From Plasmopara viticola (lineage: Eukaryota; Oomycota; Peronosporomycetes; Peronosporales; Peronosporaceae), in NCBI GenBank assembly GCA_001695595.3, contig MBPM02000182.1, forward strand, positions 1 to 64,000: 64,000 nt of DNA, in the 5' to 3' direction. Position 1 is the stretch's first letter, and each line of letters starts with the position of its first letter. The notes beneath the pieces were generated by a model, which saw nothing but the letters and a program-made list of their open reading frames with translations, made no database searches and had not been told where the DNA came from. Of the stretch, positions 35,401-46,758 are shown one piece after another. Made by a program: the position numbers and the translations under genes.

Positions 35401-37919
35401 AATGGTGAGGCCCTATCGCTGTGCATGAAGTGACACGTAAACTACTGTGCGAAGTTGTAAGAGACATGGCCCGCTCTATGACATGGGTGACATGGGTGAC
35501 TTGTAGCTACGTCATATGCACAACATCCCTTCACCGCACGTAAACTGGCACGTAAGCTATCGAGAGATGCTCGCAGAAGAATTGAGGCCCTGCCACTTTG
35601 TGTGTAAATTAGTCAGTGGTGCTTGTAGAACACAGCACTCGCTGCAGCTTATGGATACGGTGCAGTTGCCTTTGCCCCGAGACAATTACGACAAGACCCA
35701 GTCATTGAGCTGTAGTACAACAGCTCAGTTGCCATTGAGAGCCGACGGAGGCTTGCACTCAAATCGCATAAAGATTTTCTTGTCCGGGTCTTAAGCTTAG
35801 TATTTTCGATTAGCAGAGTTTATCACATGTCATCTTGTGCATAAGCGCCACGGATTAAATTCGTTACAGTAACATCTTACACAAGCTAGCTAAAGAATAA
35901 TCCGAGCATTGCGACAATCTGTCAGCCAAAGCGTTCTTCATTCTATGCTTAGACTGCCCATTTAACTGAGAAGAGTAAAGGATGGCAGTCTAGCTATTAT
36001 TTACAAGAGATTGAGTAACTGTGTTGTAGTGCGTATAATCTTTGTACATCACAAACAGCTTCAAGTCTAGCATGTGAGTCGTATATTTGACGAAAGCAAA
36101 CCCCACCAACAAAATTCTTTGTTGTCATGGACAAGAGTCCCTCTCTAGCGTCTTCCTTCGGCGGATCGTTTCTGATTGATCCTCATTAATTGATCGATCT
36201 GGTTATGCAAAGGCTAATTTCGGTGCCTATGGCCTGTCATCTTTGACATTGTAACGCGCTTCTTGATGTTAACTTCATGGAGGTAACTTATGCTCTTTAA
36301 TGAAGGTCGGACAGTGACTGAATAGCTGCTTCTACGTTTTTGTACCATGCTTGTATAAGCTTTACAAGTATTTATAGCTCGATGGAGGATACCACTCGAC
36401 AACTGGCCTTTCCCTGGTGGGGTCTTTCCGATGGCATGCCTTTCGGTGATACACTCACTATCTCTGCGCCGATGATGCATTTATTTGCATTGGCGTCAAG
36501 CCTGCTTGTGTCATGGACTAAAATACTGCTTTGGAATGTTTCCTCCTTCCGAGCAACTATGGAGACATATACTTTTAGCAAAGGTAGGTATGAGCATACA
36601 CTACACAACTGCGCTACCAGACGATCCAAATCCGTAAGCGCATTAAGAGCCTGTGTTCAATGACCTAACTCTTACAGATCTGATTGGAGCTGGTAGGCTT
36701 GAGCGTCATCTGGCGCAAATTATATCGCCTCCTAAATATGCATACCGTGTGCTATGTGCGACTTGCCACGTCGTATATTGAGTAATCTTTTAGCTGGACT
36801 GACTAGCAACGCTCTTGCCAATAGATTGCAGTCATTGTCTCTTTGGACGGACAGCACACAAGCGCAGCCATGAAGGTGGTCCGAGTACACTCAACTGCCT
36901 CTATGGAAATGACGTCAGACAAAAAGTATACCTTTCAGGGTGCACAAGTATGGAGATTCTCACTAAATTTGTGCTTGCCAATCGTTCCGGCTTCTGTGAA
37001 TTTCTATCCTGATAAGACCTACACTACAGGCTGTTGGTCAGGGTACCGACATCTGTCGATGCTTTGTCTGTAGAGACACTTACCATTTGCGGCTGAGGCG
37101 TCTCTAGACCATGCGTGCCAAAAGAAAACGAAATTGTACAACCAACTTGTCGTCTGGTATGCCGTGGGGACAACACAACACTTGGTTCGTAACTTGCTGC
37201 ATGCCAATACCGACGTCGTTGGCTGACGAGCGATACGCTATGGAGTCTCACTGAGAAATGCTTGTCGTGAACAGCATTCGCTGTACACCACGACGTTGGC
37301 CAAGACGTTGCGGGCGAGGATCTGAATGAGTCACGATCGCAGTAGATAGCATCGCTATACACCTACCGAGACATGGTCAGTTCGAGTCTTCTGATGCATG
37401 CAAAGGCGGTGCATATTTTACGGAGTGGGGGCTATTGGCAAAAGATTTCGCTGAAAACATTATAGACTTTGGTGCGCCAAAGCACGACGTTGTCGAAACG
37501 TATACAACACCGAATGTCTCTAAGAACCCGTGATCGTCTATAGGGCAAGTCGGCGAGGTTTCTAAGCTTATTTTGCTTTAAAGAATGTCTAGCTTTCGAC
37601 GAAGACAGCGCATATCGAGCATGTCGGTAAATAACGCTACCGCTCGGCTATATTTTGTTAAAAAGGGGTACTAGTGCGTTAGAAACAAGGTGAACCTATA
37701 CGTGTCTTGTCATAAGATGCTCTGCTTGAGCTAAACAAGACGTCGAACACCTGTCGTTTCCAGCTACTTGTCCTTTTCGTAGTGAGTTGCGGGCAGTAGA
37801 TTGTTACCTTGCGGTGATGATCCTTCCTGCCTTGACAATCGAGGACTTTGACAATGTCGTAACAGTCATAGTTATGCGTAGGGTACCTTATCACCCAAAA
37901 TTTAATGGTAAAGCCATTT
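29457..37919. other. Gene-poor stretch of 8.5 kb, no gene recognised
   Basis: I see no frame with a known domain. Plus-strand frames at 31083-31391, 33520-33864 and 36340-36663 are open by length only. The part 36815-37560 shows coding-like phrases in several frames with stops between them, such as GGAYFTEWGLLAKDFAENII near 37410, and may be a decayed gene or polyprotein that I cannot place. GC content drops at 30500-32400. A roughly 31-bp imperfect duplication lies at 33965-34035. Confidence 0.45.
33965..34035. repeat. Short imperfect tandem duplication
   Basis: Two adjacent units share the order T run, A run, GAGCGTAT, then GCTGC. The first reads ACGAGCGTATTTGCTGCATC and the second AGAGCGTATACGCTGCGCC, each led by a T4-8/A6-8 stretch. 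No function is evident. Confidence 0.6.
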
Positions 37920-39716
37920 CTAGCGCACAGCTAACCCACGCTTCTGATGATAATGTAGCATCAGAGGGTACATCAGATGCTGAAATAGACCGTAATCTAC
38001 ACGCCCGCTACTTAGGTCTGCCAAGGCACCAAACTGTTTCGTATCCGCCCTTACTGGAAAGTCTTGAGTGTGGCCGACTTTTTCAAGAGCAGCATAAAAA
38101 TCTTTGATTGAAATATCGCCTGATCTTGTCTTGTCAAAATGTGCAAAGGCACTGTAACTCGCTTCTCGTACAGTTTCTTCACAAGGTAGATCCAGCGTAT
38201 CATTGTCCACGGCAGCCACGTCATGGAGCGACATTGGGTCCACCAACTCGTGTAGCTGCTGTGTCATGCGTGGAATAATTGTAGAGTAATTTATTACATG
38301 ATCTGGTTCACCAGGTCGCTCTTCGGTCAATGCAATAAGCTGCATTGTTTGAAATGGTGACAACAACAGTTTTTGCATACCCTTTACAGCCATTTTCATC
38401 TGTTTCTGTCTTAAACGCTTCTTTAAATGTCCCGACGTTCCTTCTAAATTGCGCTTCTCAAAATCTTGAAGTTGATGCAGCAAGTACTTATCAATCCGGT
38501 CAACGAAGCATTTGCGCTGATAGCAAAATATAATACGACGTACTCGATGCACCAGTGGCACCAGCTCTTCACACAAAACTTCCCCTGAACCAATCGCGTT
38601 TGTCTTCGTCTCGGCTAGAGCTACAATAAGATTAATTTCTGCATCACTAAACAGAAGTTGGGGCGTTGCGAGGATAGAATGCAACTGGTGTCGAGTCAGA
38701 CGGGCAACCTTTTTTGCGGGAGGAGGACTACTGCCAACGGAAATCGTCCATCGGGAATTTTCCATGCCGTCGCAAAGACTGTCATCAAAACTTGATGCGG
38801 GACCTGAAATAGCTTCTACGTCTTTGTCCTCGCTACTATTATTCTCCTCGAGGATGACAGTCGTTGATTCTTGTCGTAATCGCAATTCGGCTGCAGCCTG
38901 ACGAGAAGTCATTGCATTAGCCCCACTAACACTTTTCTGTAAATGCGCCTCTATAAGTGCAGTCATTTTCTCGACAGTGTAGTGAGTTTGTCGAGCCGAC
39001 ACGACCTCGAAGGCTTCGAGCGCCTCACCGTCTGTCAAATGCAGGGTCGTGTCTCCGTCGAGATTATCGTCAACTCCAACCATGACATCAATCATATCTG
39101 CTGCGACCGATAAACATTCACCATATGCAACCATGTCTTCTTGGTCTATAGTGACCAGCGCCAGCAGCACTTCACGTGGCACCGCGAAAAAATTTGGTTT
39201 CAAAGAGTCCAACGTCTCACGAAAGACCACAAGTGGGATTTTACCAATGTTTAACACATCTCTGTGCTGCATTTGTTCAAGCAAATAATCTTCTGTGGCA
39301 TCCCGCTCGAGTTTACGCTGCTCTTCTTTGCGTATGCAAATGACTGCTGGTACCCGCGTGGAGACAAAGTCGTCACTGAGATCAACTAGTCGCGTTGCTC
39401 GCAACTGCATCTTGCGACGTACAATGCGGTCCAGCACTGCTTCGTCAAACTTGACAATCTCAAGATCGTAATAATGCAAGTCATGCTCAGCCGTGAATCC
39501 GCACACTCGCTGGGAATCGGGACTTAGATAAAAGCAGAGTCGGGCCACTGCTTCAGCAGCGGGTGTCTGAGGTGTGGGCTTGCTGAAGGTGGCCAACATG
39601 CAAGGCTTGCCATCTCGGCCACAGGCAACCGCTGTCACGCTAAATTTGTACGTAAGCGATCCGCACGCTACCCATTGCGAGAGCAATCCTGTCACAGTCT
39701 GGCTTGCATCAACCAT
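37920..39716 (-). CDS. EF-hand protein of unknown function
   Basis: This is an uninterrupted 598-codon frame with good coding character. Near the C-terminus (about residues 530-560) one EF-hand is visible, SAFAHFDKTRSGDISIKDF, with loop ligands at positions 1, 3, 5, 7, 9 and Asp at 12. That predicts calcium binding, although the final position is usually Glu. A basic stretch (HLKKRLRQKQMKMAVKG) lies about 100 residues earlier. The rest is helical with no family I recognise. The ATG at 39716 is the first in the frame. A short 5' exon is possible, since the protein starts within a conserved-looking segment. The gene stands alone, with 8 kb of gene-poor DNA downstream and 7 kb upstream. Confidence 0.75.
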   Translation of the reverse strand: MVDASQTVTGLLSQWVACGSLTYKFSVTAVACGRDGKPCMLATFSKPTPQTPAAEAVARLCFYLSPDSQRVCGFTAEHDLHYYDLEIVKFDEAVLDRIVRRKMQLRATRLVDLSDDFVSTRVPAVICIRKEEQRKLERDATEDYLLEQMQHRDVLNIGKIPLVVFRETLDSLKPNFFAVPREVLLALVTIDQEDMVAYGECLSVAADMIDVMVGVDDNLDGDTTLHLTDGEALEAFEVVSARQTHYTVEKMTALIEAHLQKSVSGANAMTSRQAAAELRLRQESTTVILEENNSSEDKDVEAISGPASSFDDSLCDGMENSRWTISVGSSPPPAKKVARLTRHQLHSILATPQLLFSDAEINLIVALAETKTNAIGSGEVLCEELVPLVHRVRRIIFCYQRKCFVDRIDKYLLHQLQDFEKRNLEGTSGHLKKRLRQKQMKMAVKGMQKLLLSPFQTMQLIALTEERPGEPDHVINYSTIIPRMTQQLHELVDPMSLHDVAAVDNDTLDLPCEETVREASYSAFAHFDKTRSGDISIKDFYAALEKVGHTQDFPVRADTKQFGALADLSSGRVDYGLFQHLMYPLMLHYHQKRGLAVR

Positions 39717-42700
39717 ATTGTCAGCTAGCGAAATACCTCGAAGTGGCTATGTATAGCTTGGCTGCTCGATTGAAACTGATTGGCTTCTATGTTGAAGATT
39801 GTCTTTTGTACAGTTCAAATGCATCAAGTAGCGATCTTCGTCTGCTTGAAGTGATGTGAGCAGCGACAAAAAGTCTCTTGGATTATTCTATAGACCTGAA
39901 TCTAATACATCTCTTCTGCTGTGCATCAGTATGCTTGTCATTGATAAGTGTATCTGCACTTGGCTCACTTGCCGTGATTTAAGAAAGTCCGAATACAAAA
40001 AATGTTTACAAACCACAAACTATTGTTAGCCTTATGTTTTCTTGCGTTAGCGATATAGCACTCGCCAAAATGTATCACAATATTGGTTAGTACACTCACC
40101 CTACAGCTCAATCGGGTGTACAAGCGACTCCGCAAAACTGTAAATCAAGCACTTTGGGTATGTAGCGATATTGTTTAAGACCCAAAAATCAGCTATTAAG
40201 AAACAAATGTTAAAATTTTTGTTGTTCAGAAAGGGTAGAGTTTGGATGTTTTAGCAATCGAGGCTACAACTCAAATGAAGTTCAAGTGATACAAGCATAT
40301 TTATCATGTCTGCTGCTCTTTAAAGTACAATGTAGATCGTCATTACGATTAGAGGAGCTAAAAGCGAGACAAGTCTTTTTCTAAGCTGTCCATGAAGTCA
40401 TTATTACCTGCTCACCCAGTGATGAAGGCCATCAACTACGTCTATAGAGTTCGAATCTACTTTGCTTGCAAATAAAGCGCTGACAATACTCAAAGCACGC
40501 CAAAACAAACGTTACTTTCAGCTGTTTTTTCGTAAGCTTTTAGGGCACAAATACTTCGGTGAAGTTGTTTTACAAGCTTGTGGCTCGGTCTCGTATATGG
40601 GAGTGCTAACGTCGCGCGCAATTGATCACCCGTGATAAAGGCCACCATAGTGGTAATATCTACCTCCTTTTATTGAAGAAAAGGCTTCAAGTCCCTTCTC
40701 AGCAAAAGTGAAAGCTTATAGCTCCACTGGCTTACAGTTTACATTTGACACCCTCGCCGGGGCTACCTTAGCCTGTGCTGCTATATTCTTCGCGCAAAGA
40801 GTTTGCTTGTAGCGTGAAGCACCTAGCAGGAAAAGTTGCAAACGCGGACGCCTTTTAAGGCTCTATTAAGAACGCAAATGGTCTGAACAGTAAGATTTGC
40901 TCGTACAACATATGCGAAAACGTATTCCTATCCATACCGAAGCTTTTGCGAGGGTGCAGGTAGGCAGTCTGCCCCATTAATAAAAGCTTGACTTTAATTG
41001 CAATCGAATGTGATGAAGTCAGACAACACCTTGCTCTGAAAAGATGTGCAGAAAGATACAGCGTTCGTTCGCTTGTTAGCTATCTTCGGACTTAAGGATA
41101 TCAGTATGTGCATCAGAATTTAGTATGAAAACCATACTTTTTCAGGCATATAATGTAATCTTTTTGGTGTTTTCTGGATAAACTAAGTATACAAACCGGT
41201 ATATGTACTTTTGGGGTCTCTAGCGTGAACCAGGAGTACCAACCATTCTTTCTACGCTCCTTTAAATAGGAAACAGCTTTTTATTACTTAAGTTGGACTG
41301 TATGCAAGGGCTCGTTACAAAAGGTCAGCAAAAATAGTGTATAGTATGAAATCAAAATGGGTACATAGATACCCACTCCAACGGATGACGTGTTGATAAA
41401 CAACATGTCCGGTAAAGTATTGTGTAGTGCACTATATTTAGTACATTACTACTTTTCAATCTGAATGGGGGAGTATATTATAGATCCCTTATCTTTTCGA
41501 GTGAGTCGGTTCGCATGACCGGTGAGTCTGACGAAAAGAATGACACTGTTTAAGGTTTATTTACGGGCGATAAACCCATTTCTAATACACCCTCAAGCAC
41601 GCTTTAATGGCTGGGGTGAAGTGAATGGTGCTTTGAGAACTTTTCTTGCGTGAGTGATTATTTGGCTAATGAAACTCTTTCAGCTCGTCGCTCACGTTGT
41701 AGGCGCTGTGTTGTGGTGCTACAGAGTCATATCACCTTCTAGTCTCACATGGCTTAGGATTTAGTAACTAAAACGTGGGCTTGACGAGAGTATACTGCAC
41801 CGTAATGAGCTTTACGTCACAAATCAAAATTGCTCTTCTTGGTGGGCGAGGCTACTAATGCTTCAGTTTTTCTGTGAACGTTTAGGCAACCACTACCATT
41901 TTATTCCAAGCTACAGTGTCGAGCACAAGCGGAAAAACCTCACCATTAATGGGAGCAAATGATTTCCCAAGGACATTTTCGGCTAGAATGTTGCTGAAGA
42001 TGACAAACGTGAATGGGGTATTGATGCGCGACCAAGCCGTCATAGAATTTATACTAGTGTTATGGACCACGACATAAAGCCATGGTGAATTGATCGATTT
42101 ACGATTGATTTAAAGCGATAAATACTGTAGACGTAACGAAGATATTAGTTATAGTGGCCTTAAAAGCTGCGCAAAACATCCATAACTGATGCGTCACCCA
42201 ATCTGGCCCTACTGCGCAGTCATCCGACGTTGAGATCGCATAAGCAACATCGAGGGCAACATCGCTAAATGGCTGGCTCTTCGCGAAATGGTGCTTGCCC
42301 TGCTTGAACTTGAAAAATTCTACCTGGAAGTCTATCAATATTCATAATTAGCGACCTATTGTGTTGCGCCCACGTCGAATGACGGTTTAAAGGTTGTGAC
42401 GTCAATGTCGAGCCAACACAAATGAGCCGTTTATTGAGATGATGTTTCGTCAGCTATAGCAAGACGATCGCTCAATCTTTTCTCATATGGAGCCCCACTA
42501 ATCGCTGCATCCTTCCCTATGCAATTACAATCAGCTATTATCTTCGATGCATCCGCCAGTTTGGTGTTGCATAATTTCACGATCACTGATAGTGAGGCCG
42601 CAATTTTGTTAAAAGACTGATCGTAAGAACAAAGGACATAAAATTTATCTTGGACGGGGTGGCAACGAGACTTTCACGTATCTGTATCAAAAGGATTACA

Positions 42701-44439
42701 AAAAGTTTAAACCTCAAGCTCCCACGCAGCCGGAACTTCCTGTTGTTGAAAAGCAGAAAAGCAGCATCATCAAGTTTGATCTCGCGAGGGTCATAGTGAT
42801 CAAGAATGAGCTCAACGATTAAACAAAAGTGACTACTCGAGTAGATTGACGGTGAAGGTCTACAACAGCAGTACAAGTCTTCTGAACAATCACTGAGCAA
42901 ATCGCGTGATGCGCATAAGCAAGACGATCGTTTAGAGCAACGTGCTTGGGCGGCGAAAGCAACGCCAGTCATACTCCATCAGATAAACCGCGATCCGTCT
43001 ATACAATTTTACAGAGCATACAAGTCGGGCTGGTAAAGCTGACAGTTTCGTTTGGACTTTAAAGGATAGCATTCTCACAAGGACTCGACGCGATCAGGGG
43101 ACTTACAGCCTCCATAACGCTCTGTTGAATAAACTTTAATCGAAGGTGACGGAATCCTCTATGCTGATGATTGCAACGCCTATCCCATTTAAAGGGTACA
43201 CATGTAGACTTAGTATTAGCCAATTAAAAAAACGGTCATCAGGTGACACCAAAAGCCTGATACGAATAGGCACCGTGTGCGGTACGTAGCAAAGCACGAG
43301 TTTTTCGGCTGAGTTGTCAACTGATATGTGATACTGCCAGTTCCAAAACCAAAAAAATGGAAAACGTTTAAATGAAGTAGAGCGGCATTGTCGTTTGGCA
43401 AAAATTCTTCCTATTTATAATTATAACAGATTATGCTAAATTTCGTCATCGCATAGAACCAATAAAAGAACGCTTTATATATTAGATTTCAATAATGTTG
43501 CAGTTGTCTCTTAATATTACTGCTTAAGTCGTCACCCAGAACGCCTACCATCTATAAGCAACAGATTCGATCATTAAATTATCACAACCGCTTTAACTGG
43601 CTTAGTTATAATGAAATTGACATACTCATTGAGGTCGTACTCGTTCATATAACTATTTATTATTATTGCTGAATCATATCCCTCCCATCTACATAGCCCT
43701 CTATGATAAGCAGGGCGACATTTGCTCCATACCAATCTTAAATTATGCGCTCTTCGACATTCGAGGTCTTGGCGAGGTAGATCACCTGTAACAACAACCT
43801 CAACGGCGGTTGGTGAATTGGCTTGTGGTGATGATTTCAGACTCCCTAACTCTTTATAACACCATATTCTTGATTGATAATGATTGAATGCTTACCGCAT
43901 ATTTGTTTCGAGCTAGTTCCCTTACGATAAAATCAGCATTTTGTGAAAAATCAGCTGGAACCCCTTGGATTTTAATTGATCGAGCTTCCCTCGCTCTGGT
44001 TGATCTCCTGTGCTTTTTCAATCTATACTAATATACTTTAACTTATGATTTGTATTAATTAATAATCTCCACATAACCTTTTAGACGAGTCTCTCTCTAT
44101 GCATCGCTTCTTTTTTTTTATAAGAATATATTATGTTGGCTTTCCACTATCTCTCATAATCTCTATTCGCCTTTGCTATTTAATAGCTCTACTGGGGGAT
44201 TTAGTCACGTTAATTTTGTTCTACTTTATAACGTTGCGTAAGTAATCTAATAGTGACCTTACAGTTGCTTGATCAACATAAACTTATGTCAAATTTGAAC
44301 GGACCATATTTTTAACAATGTTACTCTTTTTTGTCCCCACGATTAATATGTGATGTATGTCCTTTCATACGATGTACAAGTAAATCTAAACTAGAGCAAT
44401 GTAGCAAATGTCACATTGGAAACAAACCCTTCTATGGTT
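39717..44439. other. Gene-poor stretch, no gene recognised
   Basis: Only short frames are present. A plus-strand phrase at about 42630-42820 (KIYLGRGGNETFTYLYQKDY and following) is open for about 65 codons in one frame and looks more coding-like than its surroundings. It is not placeable in a family. Sequence between 43400 and 44440 is strongly AT-rich. Confidence 0.4.
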
Positions 44440-44920
44440 TAATCCTATCATGCTTGTAGTAATCAATCTATCATGATCGAACAGACTCAAGTAATTTAAC
44501 TTTTCGAGCCAAAAGCTGCTGCCTTCGATTCGCCGACAAGCAGCCATTTTCACATCACTTGCCTTTTACACTAAAGCGCGCAAAGGGGCATCCTCAGATA
44601 CAACTGTAGCAATTTCTTTCAGAGGTTCACGTGTAATCGGGCGCTAGATATTTTCATTTTACAAATTTGAGGTATTTTGAATCGTCTAACGACCTTTCCA
44701 AAAGCTTGAGTCCTTTTTTTCGATTGTACTTGTGGCTTCTCCGTGAGACATTTGTAGTGTCGCTCCTTAACCAGATCTTCAACCTATCGTGACTTAATTT
44801 AAACTTTCATGATGGAAATAACGCCGCTCAATTCGACGGCATTCAAGGGCAGAGATGGATTACTATATACAGAGCGAGAGATAAATTGTTGGAATCTAAT
44901 ACGCTATATCCCTTTCAAAA
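44440..44920 (-). repeat. Dispersed repeat, copy A (decayed coding unit)
   Basis: This copy is similar along about 480 bp to 60200-60680, in the same orientation. Shared landmarks in order are CTTGTAGTAATC-like, GCCGACAAGC/GCCGACGAGC, GCGCGCAAAGGGGC, CCAAAAGCTTGAG and AAACTTTCATGATGG. On the minus strand the piece SEDAPLRALV matches NEAAPLRALV of copy B. Copy A carries more stops and is the more decayed. Confidence 0.7.
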
Positions 44921-46758
44921 ATGCAACTACTCGTAATATTAAGTTTATAAGCAGGTTATGATAATTGAGTAGGCATTACCATGAGACAAAGTACTACGTG
45001 CCTGGTACGAGATCTAACTCAAGCCTTGATCATCTTTATAAAAATGTTTTGATGTGAATCCCTGGAAACCACACCCTGAGTGCTTCTCTAATAAAAATTA
45101 TATCTGGATAATAAATGTACTACGAAACAAGATGTTATGAACAAAGCTGATCAAATACAATTTCTTTGAAACTTAGAAAAATCCTTCGAAGCGCTTAGGC
45201 GAGACATAGGTAATCTTCGTCGGAGCAAGCACGAAATTCGTGTTGCATTTTTGCGGCAAAAATACCATATGATACTATCTTGACACAATAAGGACAAACA
45301 GGATTGCATCCAAGTCAGCGAGTCCACGGACAACATTCCGTAGAAAAAAGGAGCTTCCCACCCATGGCATACCATACGAGCAAGCCTGGCTGTGGCTGGA
45401 TTCCTTTCAAACAGTAATTAAAAGCGCCTCACTCATCACTGTTGCCTGCACTTCAAATAATTGAGTGCAATGAGGGTTAATCTTAGACTATCCATAAGCA
45501 CAGTCATCTTGACATGATCGTCTAAGCAATTCAGGCCATTAATTTTCCTTTTTGAGATATCATTTAGCTCACGCTTAGCTTGCTTGAAAGCGAGAAAGCC
45601 TGGATGCCGGCGGAGCTCAAGGTCTACCAGGAAAAGTGTTGCTCTCAGATGCCCCTTCAAGAATTTTGAGATTCGAAACAACTGGATGAAGCTGCTTGGT
45701 GCAGGGCTGAGTGCCAAGGTTTTAAATCGCTCTTTCAAGTGTGTGAGAGCAAACGCAACGCTTACCTGTTCGCGTATCAATTTAGCCGCTTTCTTGACCA
45801 TCTTGAACCTCTTAGTAGGCTCAGATTTTTCCTGCCCTCACGGGTAAAGAGATTATGCTTCACTGGCTTGGACCTGCCGCTGCTGGGCTATCCGAATCTG
45901 TGATTCCGAAGTCTTAAGGGCAGACTTTCATCGTAGAGCTTAAACGTCGTAACTAATACCAGCAGGGAAGGATGCGAATGCACCACCTCTTCAGCTCCGT
46001 AGAAGCCAGCAAGTGTTCGGACCAGTGCAAACTGCGTCTTCAACAAATACGAAAAGGCGGTTTTAGCTGTCCAGAATTTAAATAGGAAAATATGCGTTCA
46101 AGCGTAGAACACAGATCGTTTTCAAACACTCAATGCGTGTTGGTTGACAAATTTGGTGCCTGAAGAAAAACGCGCATTTGCTTGCGAATGACATTCCGTT
46201 GCTTTACCTAGGAGATCCATATTACAAATTACCGTGTTCGTTCCATGGCTCAAGCTTCCAACAAGGTTCTGAGCCACAGCAGACACCGCAGCTTACATAC
46301 GGGGTATTATGCGGCTTTACGAATATACGATCCATTCAAACCCATCTATAAACATTCGTAAAAATATGATGACCCTTGCACATTTTTAACACGTATCCAG
46401 TCCTAATCTTTTCAAGGAGGCATTACGTAGCTCTTCATTAGTTTTTCCTGACAGCCAACCAAATAAACTCATTGCCTTTGACCATCAAGATCCGAGTATG
46501 CTATGGGAGGAGCTTCGACTTGAACACAGTGTGCATTTTGCGCGGTGGTGGTAATCACGGTCGAATTCAAAAACGTTATTGTGGCCAGCACCACTGAGGA
46601 GCAATAAACTTTATCGTTTCGGTCATCAGAACGATGCGTACAACCATATGCACACCGATAAATTTACTGCACTAGCTATACAAAGCCATAGGTCTCAAAT
46701 GCATTTTTTCATCATGTAGCTTTACGGTAGCAAATCGCTCCATAATTTTCATCCAATC
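44921..46758. other. Gene-poor stretch upstream of the myosin gene
   Basis: Minus-strand frames at 45151-45375 and 45436-45801 (121 codons) are open but have no domain I know. Translation further upstream on that strand gives coding-like phrases broken by stops, so a decayed insertion is plausible. The last about 100 bp should hold the myosin promoter; TTTTCATCCAATC lies just before its ATG. Confidence 0.4.

Noticed and set aside
40380..40460. tRNA suggested by GAGTTCGAATCTAC
   Set aside because: The box B-like string has no box A at the right distance and no cloverleaf stems.
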